Part shown: piece after piece, positions 7,318 through 15,448 of the stretch
How the letters are laid out: each line of letters opens with the position of its first letter
How positions within the stretch are numbered: position 1 is the first letter of the stretch
NCBI GenBank assembly: GCA_038233215.1
Contig: JBBSML010000026.1
Location: forward strand, 1-35,700
Length of the DNA stretch: 35,700 nt
Reading direction: 5' to 3'
Origin: JACDBZ01 sp038233215
GTDB lineage: Bacteria > Chloroflexota > Limnocylindria > QHBO01
Made by a program: the position numbers and the translations under genes
Notes under the pieces: model-generated
Databases searched by the model: none
The model's input: the letters and a program-made list of their open reading frames with translations, nothing else
Told to the model about the DNA's origin: nothing

Positions 7318-7653
7318 ATGACACCCGCCGCAGACTTCGATCGTGTTTTCGCCGCGCTGGCGGATGCCACTCGACGTGACATCGTCCGTCGAGCGATCGC
7401 CGGCGAGGAGGGCGTCGCCGAGCTCGCGGACCACTACCCCATGAGCTTCGCGGCAGTCCAGAAGCACGTCGCGGTCCTGGAGCGGGCGGGCCTCGTCATC
7501 AAGCAGCGGACCGGGCGACGCAAGGTCGTTCGGACCAACGTCCTGGGGCTCCACGCCGCGCAACGCCTGCTTGACCGCTACGAGGAGCTGTGGCGCGGAC
7601 GAATCGACCGCATGACCAATCTCATCACCGAGACAAAGGAGCGCAACAAGTGA
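7318..7653 (+). CDS. ArsR-family winged-helix regulator
   Basis: 111 residues. A metal-free subtype of ArsR/SmtB repressors that usually sits beside SRPBCC genes: 'FDRVFAALADATRRDIVRRAIAGEEGVAELA' then the recognition helix 'MSFAAVQKHVAVLERAGLV' and the wing 'KQRTGRRKVVRTN'. The CxC metal site of ArsR/CadC is absent. Its stop overlaps the next gene's GTG start by 4 nt, so ArsR, the SRPBCC protein and perhaps the hydrolase are one operon. The palindrome over its own -10 box suggests autorepression. The start at 7318 is preferred to 7306 or 7255 because the -10 box falls inside those longer versions. Confidence 0.9.
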   Translation: MTPAADFDRVFAALADATRRDIVRRAIAGEEGVAELADHYPMSFAAVQKHVAVLERAGLVIKQRTGRRKVVRTNVLGLHAAQRLLDRYEELWRGRIDRMTNLITETKERNK

Positions 7654-8156
7654 CCGTCACCGCCGTCCACAAGGATGCCGATGCCCTGACCATGACGCTG
7701 ACCGCCGAGTTCGACGCCTCTCCCGAGCGCGTCTGGCAGCTGTGGGCCGACCCACGCCAGCTGGATCGATGGTGGGGACCGCCGACCTACCCCGCCACCG
7801 TCGACTCACACGATCTGCGCCCAGGCGGACGCGTCGAATACCACATGACCGGCCCTGAAGGCGACCAGCCGCGCGGCTACTGGGACATCTCCGTGGCCGA
7901 TGCCCCGCACGCCATCGCCTTCCATGATGGCTTCTCGAACGACGACGGCACACCGAACACCGATCTGCCATCGAACGATTGTCGCGTGCGGATCGAAGCG
8001 ATCGGCGGCGGACGCACGCGGATGTCGATCGAAAGCATCTTCCCGAGCAGTGAGGCGATGGAGCAGCTCCTTGCCATGGGCATGGAAGACGGCCTGACCC
8101 AGGCAGTGGGCCAGATCGACGCGATCCTGGCGGAGGATACCGTCCGCTCGGCGTAG
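7650..8156 (+). CDS. SRPBCC / AHSA1-like domain protein
   Basis: 168 residues of the START-like helix-grip fold, AHSA1 subgroup: 'LTAEFDASPERVWQLWADPRQLDRWWGPPTYP' and 'DLRPGGRVEYHMTGPEG' at the N-terminal half, and a long C-terminal helix 'MEDGLTQAVGQIDAIL'. These proteins bind a hydrophobic ligand in a cavity; paired with ArsR they are a common but uncharacterised two-gene unit. The GTG start at 7650 overlaps the ArsR stop (GTGA), giving translational coupling. Ligand unknown. Confidence 0.9.
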   Translation: MTVTAVHKDADALTMTLTAEFDASPERVWQLWADPRQLDRWWGPPTYPATVDSHDLRPGGRVEYHMTGPEGDQPRGYWDISVADAPHAIAFHDGFSNDDGTPNTDLPSNDCRVRIEAIGGGRTRMSIESIFPSSEAMEQLLAMGMEDGLTQAVGQIDAILAEDTVRSA

Positions 8157-8232
8157 GGACCGACCGATGAGATCGGCCGTCCGCGAGTGTCTGATTACAT
8201 AGCAACGAATGCAATCCAGCAGGAGAAACAAC

Positions 8233-9108
8233 ATGACCATGACCGAGGCGAAGACGCGCACCCTTGATGCTCCCGGCGCGAAGCTCACCTACGACGTACG
8301 GAGCGGAGGCCCGAGTGATGCCCCGGTCCTGTTCCTGATCGGTTCTCCGATGGCGGCCGCCGGATTCGGCACGCTCGCCGGGCACTTCAGCGACCGCACG
8401 GTCGTGACGTATGACCCCCGCGGATCCGAGCGCAGCGAGAAGGCCGATCCCGCCAGCCCGGTCACGCCCGACGATCATGCCGACGACCTGCATCGGCTCA
8501 TCCAGGAGCTCGATGCGGGACCGGTGGACCTGTTCGCCAGCAGCGGTGGCGCCGTGAACGCGTTGGCGCTGGTTGCCAGGCATCCCGAGGACGTCCGGAC
8601 GCTGATTGCCCACGAGCCGCCGCTCGCCTCGATTCTGCCCGACCGCGAGGCGGCGATGGCAGCTTGCCGCGCGATCAACGAGACATACCAGCGCAGCGGC
8701 TGGGGGGCCGGGATGGCGCATTTCATCGCCATCGTCAGCCACAAGGGTCCGATGACGGACGAGTTCGCCAGCCAGCCCGGACCGGATCCCGCGATGTTCG
8801 GAATGCCAGCCGAGGACGACGGTACCCGCACGGATCCGATGCTCAGCCAGACCGTCGTCACCACGACCAGTTACGCGCCCGACTTCGACGCCCTTCGTTC
8901 CGCGTCGACGCGCATCGTCGTGGCCGCCGGCACGGGGTCGGAGGGTGAGATGGCGAATCGCGGGGCGCACGCGCTCGCCGAGCGGATGGGCACGGAGCCG
9001 GTCGCCTTCCCGAGCGACCATGGCGGGTTCCTCGGTGGCGAGTACGGTCAGACGGGCGAGCCCGAAGCCTTCGCGGCCAAGCTCCGACAAGTTCTCGAAG
9101 AGGACTGA
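8233..9108 (+). CDS. Alpha/beta hydrolase
   Basis: 291 residues. 'LTYDVRSGGPSDAPVLFLIGSPMAAAGF' forms the oxyanion-side strand, 'TVVTYDPRGSERS' the next strand, and 'DLFASSGGAVNALALVARHPEDV' the nucleophile elbow with the sequence A-S-S-G-G, where the first Gly of GxSxG is Ala. 'FPSDHGGFLGGEYGQTGEPEAFA' carries the likely catalytic His. AGGAG at 8221-8225 lies 7 nt before the ATG at 8233; an ATG at 8209 has no such site. It follows the ArsR-SRPBCC pair after 76 bp and may be its third gene. Substrate unknown. Confidence 0.87.
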   Translation: MTMTEAKTRTLDAPGAKLTYDVRSGGPSDAPVLFLIGSPMAAAGFGTLAGHFSDRTVVTYDPRGSERSEKADPASPVTPDDHADDLHRLIQELDAGPVDLFASSGGAVNALALVARHPEDVRTLIAHEPPLASILPDREAAMAACRAINETYQRSGWGAGMAHFIAIVSHKGPMTDEFASQPGPDPAMFGMPAEDDGTRTDPMLSQTVVTTTSYAPDFDALRSASTRIVVAAGTGSEGEMANRGAHALAERMGTEPVAFPSDHGGFLGGEYGQTGEPEAFAAKLRQVLEED

Positions 9109-9114
9109 CCGATG

Positions 9115-9177
9115 CGGCCAGCCGCGGTACGCCGTTCTAACCCGAGGTCGACGCGCCGCTTCGCCGGCGGCTGGCCG
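9115..9177. repeat. Inverted repeat, 11-bp arms
   Basis: CGGCCAGCCGC (9115-9125) and GCGGCTGGCCG (9167-9177) are perfect complements separated by 41 bp, just after the hydrolase stop. There is no T-run, so a classical terminator is not indicated. It could still fold in RNA. Confidence 0.35.
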
Positions 9178-9212
9178 AGGCGCGCACCTTCGACTCCGGT
9201 GCCGAGCTGAGG

Positions 9213-9232
9213 ACCTACGTTCCCTCGTAGGT
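9213..9232. promoter_or_regulatory. Palindrome, candidate response-regulator site
   Basis: ACCTACG-ttccct-CGTAGGT, a perfect 7-bp inverted repeat with a 6-bp centre, 135 bp upstream of the histidine kinase. A further half-like CCGTAGG lies near 9271. NarL/LuxR-type regulators often bind TACG...CGTA-type palindromes, so autoregulation by the downstream pair is a reasonable guess, not shown. Confidence 0.4.
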
Positions 9233-9366
9233 ACGCCGACCACCGCTGTCTCTCCTATCGGTGGGGCGCTCACCGTAGGATCGCCCTGTTGGTCGGACCA
9301 GCGGGCTGGCCCAGCCGGGATCGCCCGAGGTAGCCCGGGTGACCAGCGGCAACGACGTGTGCAAGC

Positions 9367-11091
9367 ATGGCGCCGATGAGCCACCGTCGAGCCCTCATGC
9401 TGGCCGCGTGCGTGATCGCATTCGCCATGATCACGACCGTTGTCGGCATCGCGAACGGCGCACCCGTTCAATTCCTGGCAACCGACCTCGTCATGGGGCT
9501 CGTCTTCGTCATCTGCGGGCTCACTGCCGTGTGGCTGCGCCCTGCCTCCCCCGCCGGCGCAATGCTCCTGGTGTGCGGCGGCCTGTGGTTCGTGGGCAGC
9601 TATGCGCCGACCGGCCACCCCGTCCTCTTTCCGCTCGGATTCGCGTTCGAGCGCTACTACGACCTTGTCCTGGCGGCCCTCCTGCTCATGCTCTCCTCGC
9701 CCTCGCAGCGACTGCAACCGCTGTGGCTGATCAGAGCCCTCGGGGCGTCGATAGCTGCGCGATCGCTCGGGCGGCTGCTGCTCCTGGATCCAGATGTGAA
9801 CTTCGCGGCGTTCGAGGCGGTGGAGATCGTGTCGAACTTCGCCATCGCCGGGTTCGCGGCGCTGGTCGGCGTCGTCGCGCTTGGGCGACTTATGCGATCC
9901 GGTCCGGTCTGGCGGCGCGTCCGATGGCTGATCCTCCCCGCCGGTGGCGTGGCAACGACAGCCATGGCCTTCGACTCGCTCGAGTACGCCTGGAGCACGG
10001 CGACCGGAAACTTGCTCGTGGAGATCGAGGATCCGGGAGGCGAGATCTTTGCCTGGGCGGTATTCGGAGCACGGACTCTCGTGCCGATCGCCTATCTGTT
10101 GGCGACCCTTCGTCTTCGGAGCGCCCCGGGACCCCTCGGCCCACTCTCGGCCGGCCTGGAACGGTCCGACGGTTCAGGCATGGTGGGCAATGCACTCCGG
10201 GCGGCGCTCGGTGACTCGTCGCTCGTGCTCCTGCGGCCAGTCGACGGGGAGAGGTGGATCACGGAGGACGGCGCGCCCTCCGCCCCGCCCGCTCCGAGCG
10301 ACAGTCGCGCAGTCACGTTGGTCGGTCCGGAGGATCGGGCGTCGGCGGCCCTCGTCCACCACCCGGCGCTGCTGGAGCAGCCGGAACTTCTCGCGGCCGT
10401 CGTCCGCGTCCTCCGCCTGGCTCTCGACAACGAACGGCTGGAATCGGAGCTCCGAGAGCAGTTGCGGGCGGTCACGGAGTCGCGAGCGCGCATCGTGACG
10501 GCCGCCGAGGAGGAACGGCGGCGTCTCGAGCGGGACCTGCACGACGGTGCCCAGCAGCGCCTGATCGGCGTAATGCTGGCGCTCCAGCAGGCACGCAGCA
10601 CGGCGGACTCGCAGGGCGCTCCGAAAGCGCTTCGCGAACAGCTCGATGCCGCCGCATCTGAGACCACCGGCGCCATCAACGAGCTCCGTGAGCTGGCTCG
10701 CGGGATCCATCCCGCAATCCTCGAGGACGAGGGATTGGAAGTCGCCGTGGCAGCGCTGGCGCGTCGAGTCGGCATCCCGGTCGAAATCGGCATGACCCTC
10801 AACGGGCGACTCTCTCGCATGGTGGAGTCGACCGCATACTTCACGATCGCCGAAGCGCTCACCAACACGCAGCGGCACGCGCGAGCGAGCCATGCCACGG
10901 TGCGCGTGGTGCATGCGGGAACGGCGCTTGCGCTCGAGGTGACCGACGACGGTCAGGGCGGCGCAGCAGCGGAGCGCGGCTCCGGCCTCAACGGGCTGGC
11001 CGACCGCCTGATGGCTCTCGGCGGCCGGTTCGAGGTGGTCAGCAACGATGGTTGTGGGACCCGGATCCTCGCGACGATTCCGACGGAATGA
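9367..11091 (+). CDS. Membrane histidine kinase, HisKA_3 (NarL) type
   Basis: 574 residues. About the first 250 residues form a set of hydrophobic membrane segments with short loops, i.e. an integral membrane sensor. After a variable region comes a coiled-coil segment 'LESELREQLRAVTESRARIVTAAEEERRRLE' and the HisKA_3 box 'RDLHDGAQQRL' with phospho-acceptor His392. The ATP-binding domain follows, with the N-box 'EALTNTQRHARAS' near residue 495 and the G-boxes 'DDGQGG' and 'GSGLNGLADRL'. The stop overlaps the response-regulator start (ATGA), so the two form one operon. The signal is unknown; no extracellular sensor domain of size is present, so an intramembrane signal is plausible. Confidence 0.92.
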   Translation: MAPMSHRRALMLAACVIAFAMITTVVGIANGAPVQFLATDLVMGLVFVICGLTAVWLRPASPAGAMLLVCGGLWFVGSYAPTGHPVLFPLGFAFERYYDLVLAALLLMLSSPSQRLQPLWLIRALGASIAARSLGRLLLLDPDVNFAAFEAVEIVSNFAIAGFAALVGVVALGRLMRSGPVWRRVRWLILPAGGVATTAMAFDSLEYAWSTATGNLLVEIEDPGGEIFAWAVFGARTLVPIAYLLATLRLRSAPGPLGPLSAGLERSDGSGMVGNALRAALGDSSLVLLRPVDGERWITEDGAPSAPPAPSDSRAVTLVGPEDRASAALVHHPALLEQPELLAAVVRVLRLALDNERLESELREQLRAVTESRARIVTAAEEERRRLERDLHDGAQQRLIGVMLALQQARSTADSQGAPKALREQLDAAASETTGAINELRELARGIHPAILEDEGLEVAVAALARRVGIPVEIGMTLNGRLSRMVESTAYFTIAEALTNTQRHARASHATVRVVHAGTALALEVTDDGQGGAAAERGSGLNGLADRLMALGGRFEVVSNDGCGTRILATIPTE

Positions 11092-11747
11092 CCCCGCTGA
11101 GGGCGATCGTCGCCGACGACTCCGTCGTCATTCGACAGGGCGTGGCCCGAATCCTCGCCGAAGGCGGCTTTCGGGTCACGGCCGAGGCGCGCGACGCCAA
11201 CGAGCTCCTCGAGGCGGTCGCAACGGAGCCGCCGCATCTTGCCGTCGTCGACATCCGTATGCCGCCCGGTGGCAACGCCGGGCTGGACGCGGCGCTCACG
11301 ATCCGCGAGCGGTTTCCGACGGTGGGTGTCCTCGTCCTCTCGCAGTTCCTCGAGCCCGAGTACGCCCTGCGGCTGCTCGGGGCAGGCGTTGATCGCGTGG
11401 GCTACCTGCTGAAGGACCGGCTCGGCGAGGCCGATGAGCTCCTGGACGCGGCCCACCGGGTTGCCGCAGGCGGCTCGGCGGTCGATCCGGCTGTCATCGG
11501 AGAGCTGGTCCGGGCGCGACGGCGAGATGATCGGCTGATCCGCCTCACTGACCGCGAGGGCCAGGCGCTGGCCCTGATCGCAGCGGGACACTCAAACCGG
11601 GCAATCGCCGAGCGGCTCGGAATCACCACCAAGACGCTCGAGGGCATGAGTGGCACGATCTTCGGCAAGCTCGGACTCGAGGACGACCCTGATGTGAACC
11701 GTCGGGTGCTTGCCGTGCTTCTCTATCTCGACGGAGCCGGCAGCTAG
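11088..11747 (+). CDS. NarL/LuxR-type response regulator
   Basis: 219 residues. Receiver domain with the acidic pair D10/D11, phospho-acceptor D55 in 'LAVVDIRMPP', and K109 in 'GYLLKDR', followed by a LuxR-type helix-turn-helix at about 150-210: 'LTDREGQALALIAAGHSNRAIAERLGI'. The recognition helix 'TTKTLEGMSGTIFGKLGL' departs from the usual 'TVxxHVSxIFxKLGL', so DNA specificity may be unusual. Start ATG 11088 shares 4 nt with the kinase stop, which marks the pair as cognate. A palindrome upstream of the kinase (9213-9232) is a candidate target. Confidence 0.92.
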   Translation: MTPLRAIVADDSVVIRQGVARILAEGGFRVTAEARDANELLEAVATEPPHLAVVDIRMPPGGNAGLDAALTIRERFPTVGVLVLSQFLEPEYALRLLGAGVDRVGYLLKDRLGEADELLDAAHRVAAGGSAVDPAVIGELVRARRRDDRLIRLTDREGQALALIAAGHSNRAIAERLGITTKTLEGMSGTIFGKLGLEDDPDVNRRVLAVLLYLDGAGS

Positions 11748-11753
11748 GAGTCC

Positions 11754-12260
11754 TCAATCCCAGAGGTCGATCTGAGGCAGCCCGGCGTCCCCGAGCGTGC
11801 CGGACAGATCGGCACAGTGCCAGGCATCGTGGGCAAAGACCCGCTGAATCACCGAGCCCCGCGTATGCACCCACGTCCCGTCCCACTCGGGCCGCCGGAG
11901 CTTCTCGTCGAGCATGTCGAGGGTCCATGCATCGAGACACCTTTCGATGACCCCGAACGTCGAGTCCAACGCCTCAACGAGCTGCTCGGCATTGAGGACG
12001 TTCTCGAGGTCGTCATCGCCCGGGCAGTTGTACGCGGCGTTCGTAAAGCGCGTGGTGTCGGCGCCGGGCTCACCGGCGAAGTCGCAGAGCCAGAACACAC
12101 GCTGGCAGGCAAGGTAGCCGACGGTCGCCCAGATCGGCCATCGGTCGGGCGCCGGCTTGAGCGCGAGCTGCTCAACGGTCAACGCCGCGACGACGTCGCG
12201 GAGGCGTCGGTTGTACTCGGGCCACATGCTGTAGGCCGGCCGGATCGTCAGGCTGCTCAT
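11754..12260 (-). CDS. DinB-like four-helix protein
   Basis: 168 residues with DinB/YfiT-type features: 'RPAYSMWPEYNRRLRDVVAALTVEQLALKP', 'WPIWATVGYLACQRVFWLCDF', and 'GSVIQRVFAHDAWHCADLSGTLG' near the C-terminus. The His residues in the last block fit the third metal-ligand position; the first ligand His is less clear, with Tyr or Cys nearby. The family includes thiol transferases and metal-dependent isomerases that use bacillithiol or mycothiol. Start ATG 12260 is chosen because TATGGT (12268-12273) lies 7 nt upstream. An ATG at 12272 would place the -10 box inside the gene. Convergent with the response regulator (6 bp apart). Confidence 0.75.
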   Translation of the reverse strand: MSSLTIRPAYSMWPEYNRRLRDVVAALTVEQLALKPAPDRWPIWATVGYLACQRVFWLCDFAGEPGADTTRFTNAAYNCPGDDDLENVLNAEQLVEALDSTFGVIERCLDAWTLDMLDEKLRRPEWDGTWVHTRGSVIQRVFAHDAWHCADLSGTLGDAGLPQIDLWD

Positions 12261-12368
12261 ACGGTTCACCATACAATCGGAATCCAGCGGGCATGCTCCC
12301 AGATGGCGGGGTTGCCGGTCTGCGACTTCTGCCAGTGAGGCGTCATGTATCCATCGCATGATGTGCGG

Positions 12369-13277
12369 ATGAACGTGATCGATTGGCTTCTCGACTCCGA
12401 TCCCGCGATCCGCTGGCAGGTGATGCAGGACCTCACAGATGCTCCCGGCGATGAGATCGCGGCCGAGCGCGCAAAGGTCGCCACTGAGGGGTGGGGCGCG
12501 CAACTGCTGGCTGCCCAACCACCCGACGGCGTGTGGGGCGGCGGCGCCTACTTTCCCGAGTGGACATCAACGACGGCTACGCTGTCACTCTTGCGCCACT
12601 TCGGCCTCGACCCGCAGAGCCCCGCGGCGCGCGACGCGCTCGAGCTCGTGCGCGCGAACGCGCGGTGGGAGCACGAAGCCGAGCCGTACTTCGAGGGTGA
12701 GGTCGAGCCCTGCATCAACGGCCAGGCCGTGGCGATCGGCGCGTACTTCGGCCAGGATGTAACGAGCATCGTCGACCGGCTCCTGACCGAGCAGATGGAC
12801 GACGGCGGCTGGAACTGCGAGCAGGAGAACGGCTCAACGCGCGGCTCCTTCGAGTCCACGATCAACGTGCTCGAGGGCCTGCTCGAGCACGAGCGGACGA
12901 CCGCGGGGAACGCTGACGTCACCGCCGCCCGTCGTCGGGGCGAGAAGTACCTGCTCGAGCGAAGGCTCCTTCGCCGCCTGTCGACGGGCGAGATCGGCCA
13001 GCGTCGCTGGCTGTACATCGGGTTTCCGAATGGATGGCACTACGACGCCGTGCGCGTGCTCGATTACCTGCGAGACGCAGGCGTCACGCCGGACGAGCGG
13101 ACCGCCGAGGCGATAGGCATCGTCGAATCCCAGCGGGATGCCGATGGCCGCTGGCCACTCGATTACGCGTACCACGACGAGCTGCTCGTGGACCTCGACG
13201 AGCGCGTGGACGAACCGAGTAAGTGGATCACCCTGCGCGCCATGCGCGTGCTGCGATGGGCCGAGCAGGCGACGTGA
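12369..13277 (+). CDS. Squalene cyclase-like alpha/alpha-toroid protein
   Basis: 302 residues. 'MNVIDWLLDSDPAIRWQVMQDLTD' is a typical beginning of a group of small bacterial proteins related to prenyltransferase and squalene-cyclase toroids. QW-like repeats are visible: 'PPDGVWGGGAYFPEWTSTTATLSLL', 'MDDGGWNCEQENGSTRGSFESTINVLEGL' and 'QRDADGRWPLDYAY'. The DxDD motif of class II terpene cyclases is not seen and the length is half that of a cyclase, so cyclase activity should not be assumed. It shares 4 nt with the GNAT gene downstream and is divergent from DinB. The start at 12369 has CATGAT 6 nt upstream; an ATG at 12345 would add 8 residues. Confidence 0.75.
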   Translation: MNVIDWLLDSDPAIRWQVMQDLTDAPGDEIAAERAKVATEGWGAQLLAAQPPDGVWGGGAYFPEWTSTTATLSLLRHFGLDPQSPAARDALELVRANARWEHEAEPYFEGEVEPCINGQAVAIGAYFGQDVTSIVDRLLTEQMDDGGWNCEQENGSTRGSFESTINVLEGLLEHERTTAGNADVTAARRRGEKYLLERRLLRRLSTGEIGQRRWLYIGFPNGWHYDAVRVLDYLRDAGVTPDERTAEAIGIVESQRDADGRWPLDYAYHDELLVDLDERVDEPSKWITLRAMRVLRWAEQAT

Positions 13278-13915
13278 GCCGTGAACCAGCGGATCTGCCG
13301 ACCGATCACGTCACCGTGGTCCCCGCGAACGAGTCGCCGTGGGAGGACCTCCAGGCGGTGTTCGGCACGCGAGGACCGGCGGCCCTGTGCCAGTGCCAGC
13401 GATACAAGCTGCAGCGCAAGGAGTCGTTTGGCTCGTTCCCCGCAGAGGAACGCGCGGTACGGCTGCGTGAGCAGTCCAACTGCGGTCAGCCGGGGGCTGG
13501 CACCACGAGCGGCCTCGTCGCGTACCTCGAGAGCGAGCCCGTGGGCTGGTGTGCCGTCGAGCCACGGACGGCCTACCCGGCGCTGGCGCGCGTCTACCGC
13601 GTCCCCTGGGATGGAAGAACCGAGGACAGGACCGATGACACGGTCTGGGCGGTGACCTGTGTCTTCACCCGGGCGGGGTTCCGCCGCCGCGGCATCAGCT
13701 ACGCGCTGGTGCGGGCCGCGGTCGATTTCGCTCAACAGAGGGGGGCGCGGGCCCTCGAGGGCTACCCGATGATCACCGAGCCCGGGAAGGAGATCATCTG
13801 GAACGAGATGCATGTCGGCAGCCGCAGAATCTTCGCCGATGCCGGCTTCACCGAAGTCGCGCACCCCACGCCCCGTCGCGTCGTGATGCGGATCGACTTC
13901 AGGGAGTCGCGATGA
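13274..13915 (+). CDS. GNAT N-acetyltransferase
   Basis: 213 residues. The acetyl-CoA-binding core is seen in 'AVTCVFTRAGFRRRGISYALVRAAVDFAQQRGARALEGYP', with the RRRGIS loop for the pyrophosphate and the following helix. 'EMHVGSRRIFADAGFTEVA' is the C-terminal arm. The N-terminal 'FGTRGPAALCQCQRYKLQRKESF' with paired Cys residues is typical of one uncharacterised GNAT subgroup. The GTG start at 13274 overlaps the previous stop (GTGA), implying coupled translation with the toroid protein. Acceptor substrate unknown. Confidence 0.88.
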   Translation: MSREPADLPTDHVTVVPANESPWEDLQAVFGTRGPAALCQCQRYKLQRKESFGSFPAEERAVRLREQSNCGQPGAGTTSGLVAYLESEPVGWCAVEPRTAYPALARVYRVPWDGRTEDRTDDTVWAVTCVFTRAGFRRRGISYALVRAAVDFAQQRGARALEGYPMITEPGKEIIWNEMHVGSRRIFADAGFTEVAHPTPRRVVMRIDFRESR

Positions 13916-13972
13916 TGGGCGATCATGGCCTGCCACGGTTGCAGACCACCGCAAGCGCACAAGAGGAGAGAC

Positions 13973-14707
13973 ATGGCTGAGCAGCGAGGCACTTCCGCAC
14001 CGGTCATCCTCGTTCCCGGTTTCTGGCTGGGCGCATGGGCCTGGGACGAGGTCGCAGACAGCCTGCGCGCCGACGGCCACGACGTCACCCCCATCACGCT
14101 CCCCGGCCTCGACTCGGTCGATACCGACCGCTCCGGCATCACATTCGCCGACCACGTCGACGCGATAGTGGAAGCCGTCGAGGCGAATGACTCCCCCGTC
14201 GTCCTGGCCGTACACAGTGCTTCAGGCTTCAGCGGCTATGCCGCCAGCGACCGAGTCCCCGAGAGGATCGCGGCGATGGTGTACGTGGACACCGCGCCGG
14301 GCGTGGGAGCCCTGGACCCCGACTTCGACGGCGCCGAGAAGCCGATGGTCTGGGAGGAGATCGTGGAAGAAGAGAACCTCGACGGGATCAGCGAGGAGCA
14401 GAAGGAGACGTTCCGCCAGCGCGCTGTTCCAGTCCCGGGCGCCCTGCTGCGGGAGGCCGCCCAGCTGACGAATGAGGCCCGCCGCGACATCCCGAGCACG
14501 ATCATCTGCACAGGGTTCAGCGCCGAGCAGTATCAAACCTACGCCAGGGAGCATCCCGAATGGGCGTTTCTCGCCGGCATCCCCGAGCTCCGCAACGTCA
14601 CCTGGTTGGATCTGCCGACCAGCCACTGGCCGATGTGGTCGCGGCCGCGGGAGCTCGCGCAGATCATCGGCGACGTTGCGAATGCCCACTGCGGAAACCC
14701 CGAATGA
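13973..14707 (+). CDS. Alpha/beta hydrolase (esterase-like)
   Basis: 244 residues, a short alpha/beta hydrolase: 'VILVPGFWLGAWAWDEVADSLRADGHDV' and 'ITLPGLDSVD' at the start, the nucleophile region 'VVLAVHSASGFSGYAASDR' with Ser after His, and the likely catalytic His in 'LDLPTSHWPMWSRPRELAQII'. It resembles the salicylate-esterase-like/MhpC-type subgroup. GAGGAGAG (13963-13970) lies just before the ATG at 13973. It follows the GNAT gene after 57 bp. Substrate unknown. Confidence 0.87.
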   Translation: MAEQRGTSAPVILVPGFWLGAWAWDEVADSLRADGHDVTPITLPGLDSVDTDRSGITFADHVDAIVEAVEANDSPVVLAVHSASGFSGYAASDRVPERIAAMVYVDTAPGVGALDPDFDGAEKPMVWEEIVEEENLDGISEEQKETFRQRAVPVPGALLREAAQLTNEARRDIPSTIICTGFSAEQYQTYAREHPEWAFLAGIPELRNVTWLDLPTSHWPMWSRPRELAQIIGDVANAHCGNPE

Positions 14708-14738
14708 CCGCGAGCACCTGATCGACGCCCAGCCACGA

Positions 14739-15089
14739 TCAAGTCGGAACGCGAACCTTCAGACCTTTGATGGGAGCGAAATCACGGAGATTGCGTGTGA
14801 CCAGCGTCAGCTGATGCTCGAGGGCAGTGACAGCGATGAGCGCATCGGGAAGTCGAACCCGACTCGAGCGACGGATCCGCCCCGCTCGTTCAGCAACGGC
14901 CGTGTCGACCGGAAGATCCATCATCGCTGCCAAGAGTGAGCGGACCCTGTGCTCATCGGTTGCGTTCCCCGAGAAGAGTTCCGCCCGGGTGACCGCCGAC
15001 ACATGGAGATCGTTGCCGCCGCGCACGAAGCGGCGATGACCCCGAAGGTGGTCGACGAGCACGTCGCTATCGATCAGGAGCTTCGTCAT
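14739..15089 (-). CDS. vapC: VapC-type PIN-domain toxin
   Basis: 116 residues with PIN ribonuclease features: 'LLIDSDVLVDHLRG' holding the first catalytic Asp residues (D7, D9), 'SAVTRAELFSGN' with the conserved Glu, and 'RLPDALIAVTALEHQLTLVTRNLRDF' with the later acidic residues. VapC toxins cut specific RNAs, often tRNA, and are held inactive by VapB. Its start at 15089 lies inside the end of the upstream vapB gene (23-nt overlap), as usual for such pairs. The key acidic residues are present, so it is probably active. Confidence 0.9.
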   Translation of the reverse strand: MTKLLIDSDVLVDHLRGHRRFVRGGNDLHVSAVTRAELFSGNATDEHRVRSLLAAMMDLPVDTAVAERAGRIRRSSRVRLPDALIAVTALEHQLTLVTRNLRDFAPIKGLKVRVPT

Positions 15090-15303
15090 CCACCCACTCC
15101 TCCCGGGACGGCAGCTCGAGGCCAGGCAGGACGCCGAATGCGGCTTCGAGGGCCACGTCCGGATCCGGCCGATCGTCCGCCAGGTATGCATCCACCGCCT
15201 CGCGGATCATCCTCGCCAACGGAGCGCCACTTCGACGCCCGCGTGCGTCGAGGCCGCGGCGCTGATCGCTCGTGAGGTAGATCTGTGTCCGCGTGCTCGG
15301 CAT
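15067..15303 (-). CDS. vapB: VapB-type ribbon-helix-helix antitoxin
   Basis: 78 residues. 'RTQIYLTSDQRRGLDARGRRSGAPLARMIREAVDAYL' is a ribbon-helix-helix DNA-binding domain; the acidic and Trp-containing tail 'LELPSREEWVDDEAPDR' is the toxin-binding end. It precedes vapC with a 23-nt overlap. The start is ATG 15303. Direct and inverted repeats at the start codon (15303-15323) are the likely operator. Confidence 0.88.
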   Translation of the reverse strand: MPSTRTQIYLTSDQRRGLDARGRRSGAPLARMIREAVDAYLADDRPDPDVALEAAFGVLPGLELPSREEWVDDEAPDR

Positions 15304-15323
15304 ATACAGCACAGTATACAGCA
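15303..15323. promoter_or_regulatory. Candidate VapBC operator
   Basis: TATACAGCA occurs twice (15303-15311 and 15315-15323), spaced by 12 bp, about one helical turn; TATAC...GTATA (15303-15307 and 15314-15318) also forms an inverted repeat. The position over the start of vapB and upstream fits autoregulation by the VapBC complex. Confidence 0.5.
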
Positions 15324-15448
15324 GTCAAGTCCTCGACGGGGCGCAGACCACTCCTCGCCATCCTCGATCCGCGAGGCGCCGATGAATTCCCCGAGTATGA
15401 CCCGTCTGATGGGCATCCAGACCACGAACGATGACGCGAGGAGCACCA

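Noticed and set aside
7657..9717. 686-codon minus-strand open frame
   Set aside because: It is antisense to the SRPBCC, hydrolase and kinase genes, which have clear motifs, promoters and ribosome binding sites. The translation has no recognisable domain.
12369..13277. Squalene-hopene cyclase gene
   Set aside because: The protein is about half the needed length and lacks a DxDD motif; only the toroid fold and QW-like repeats are shared.
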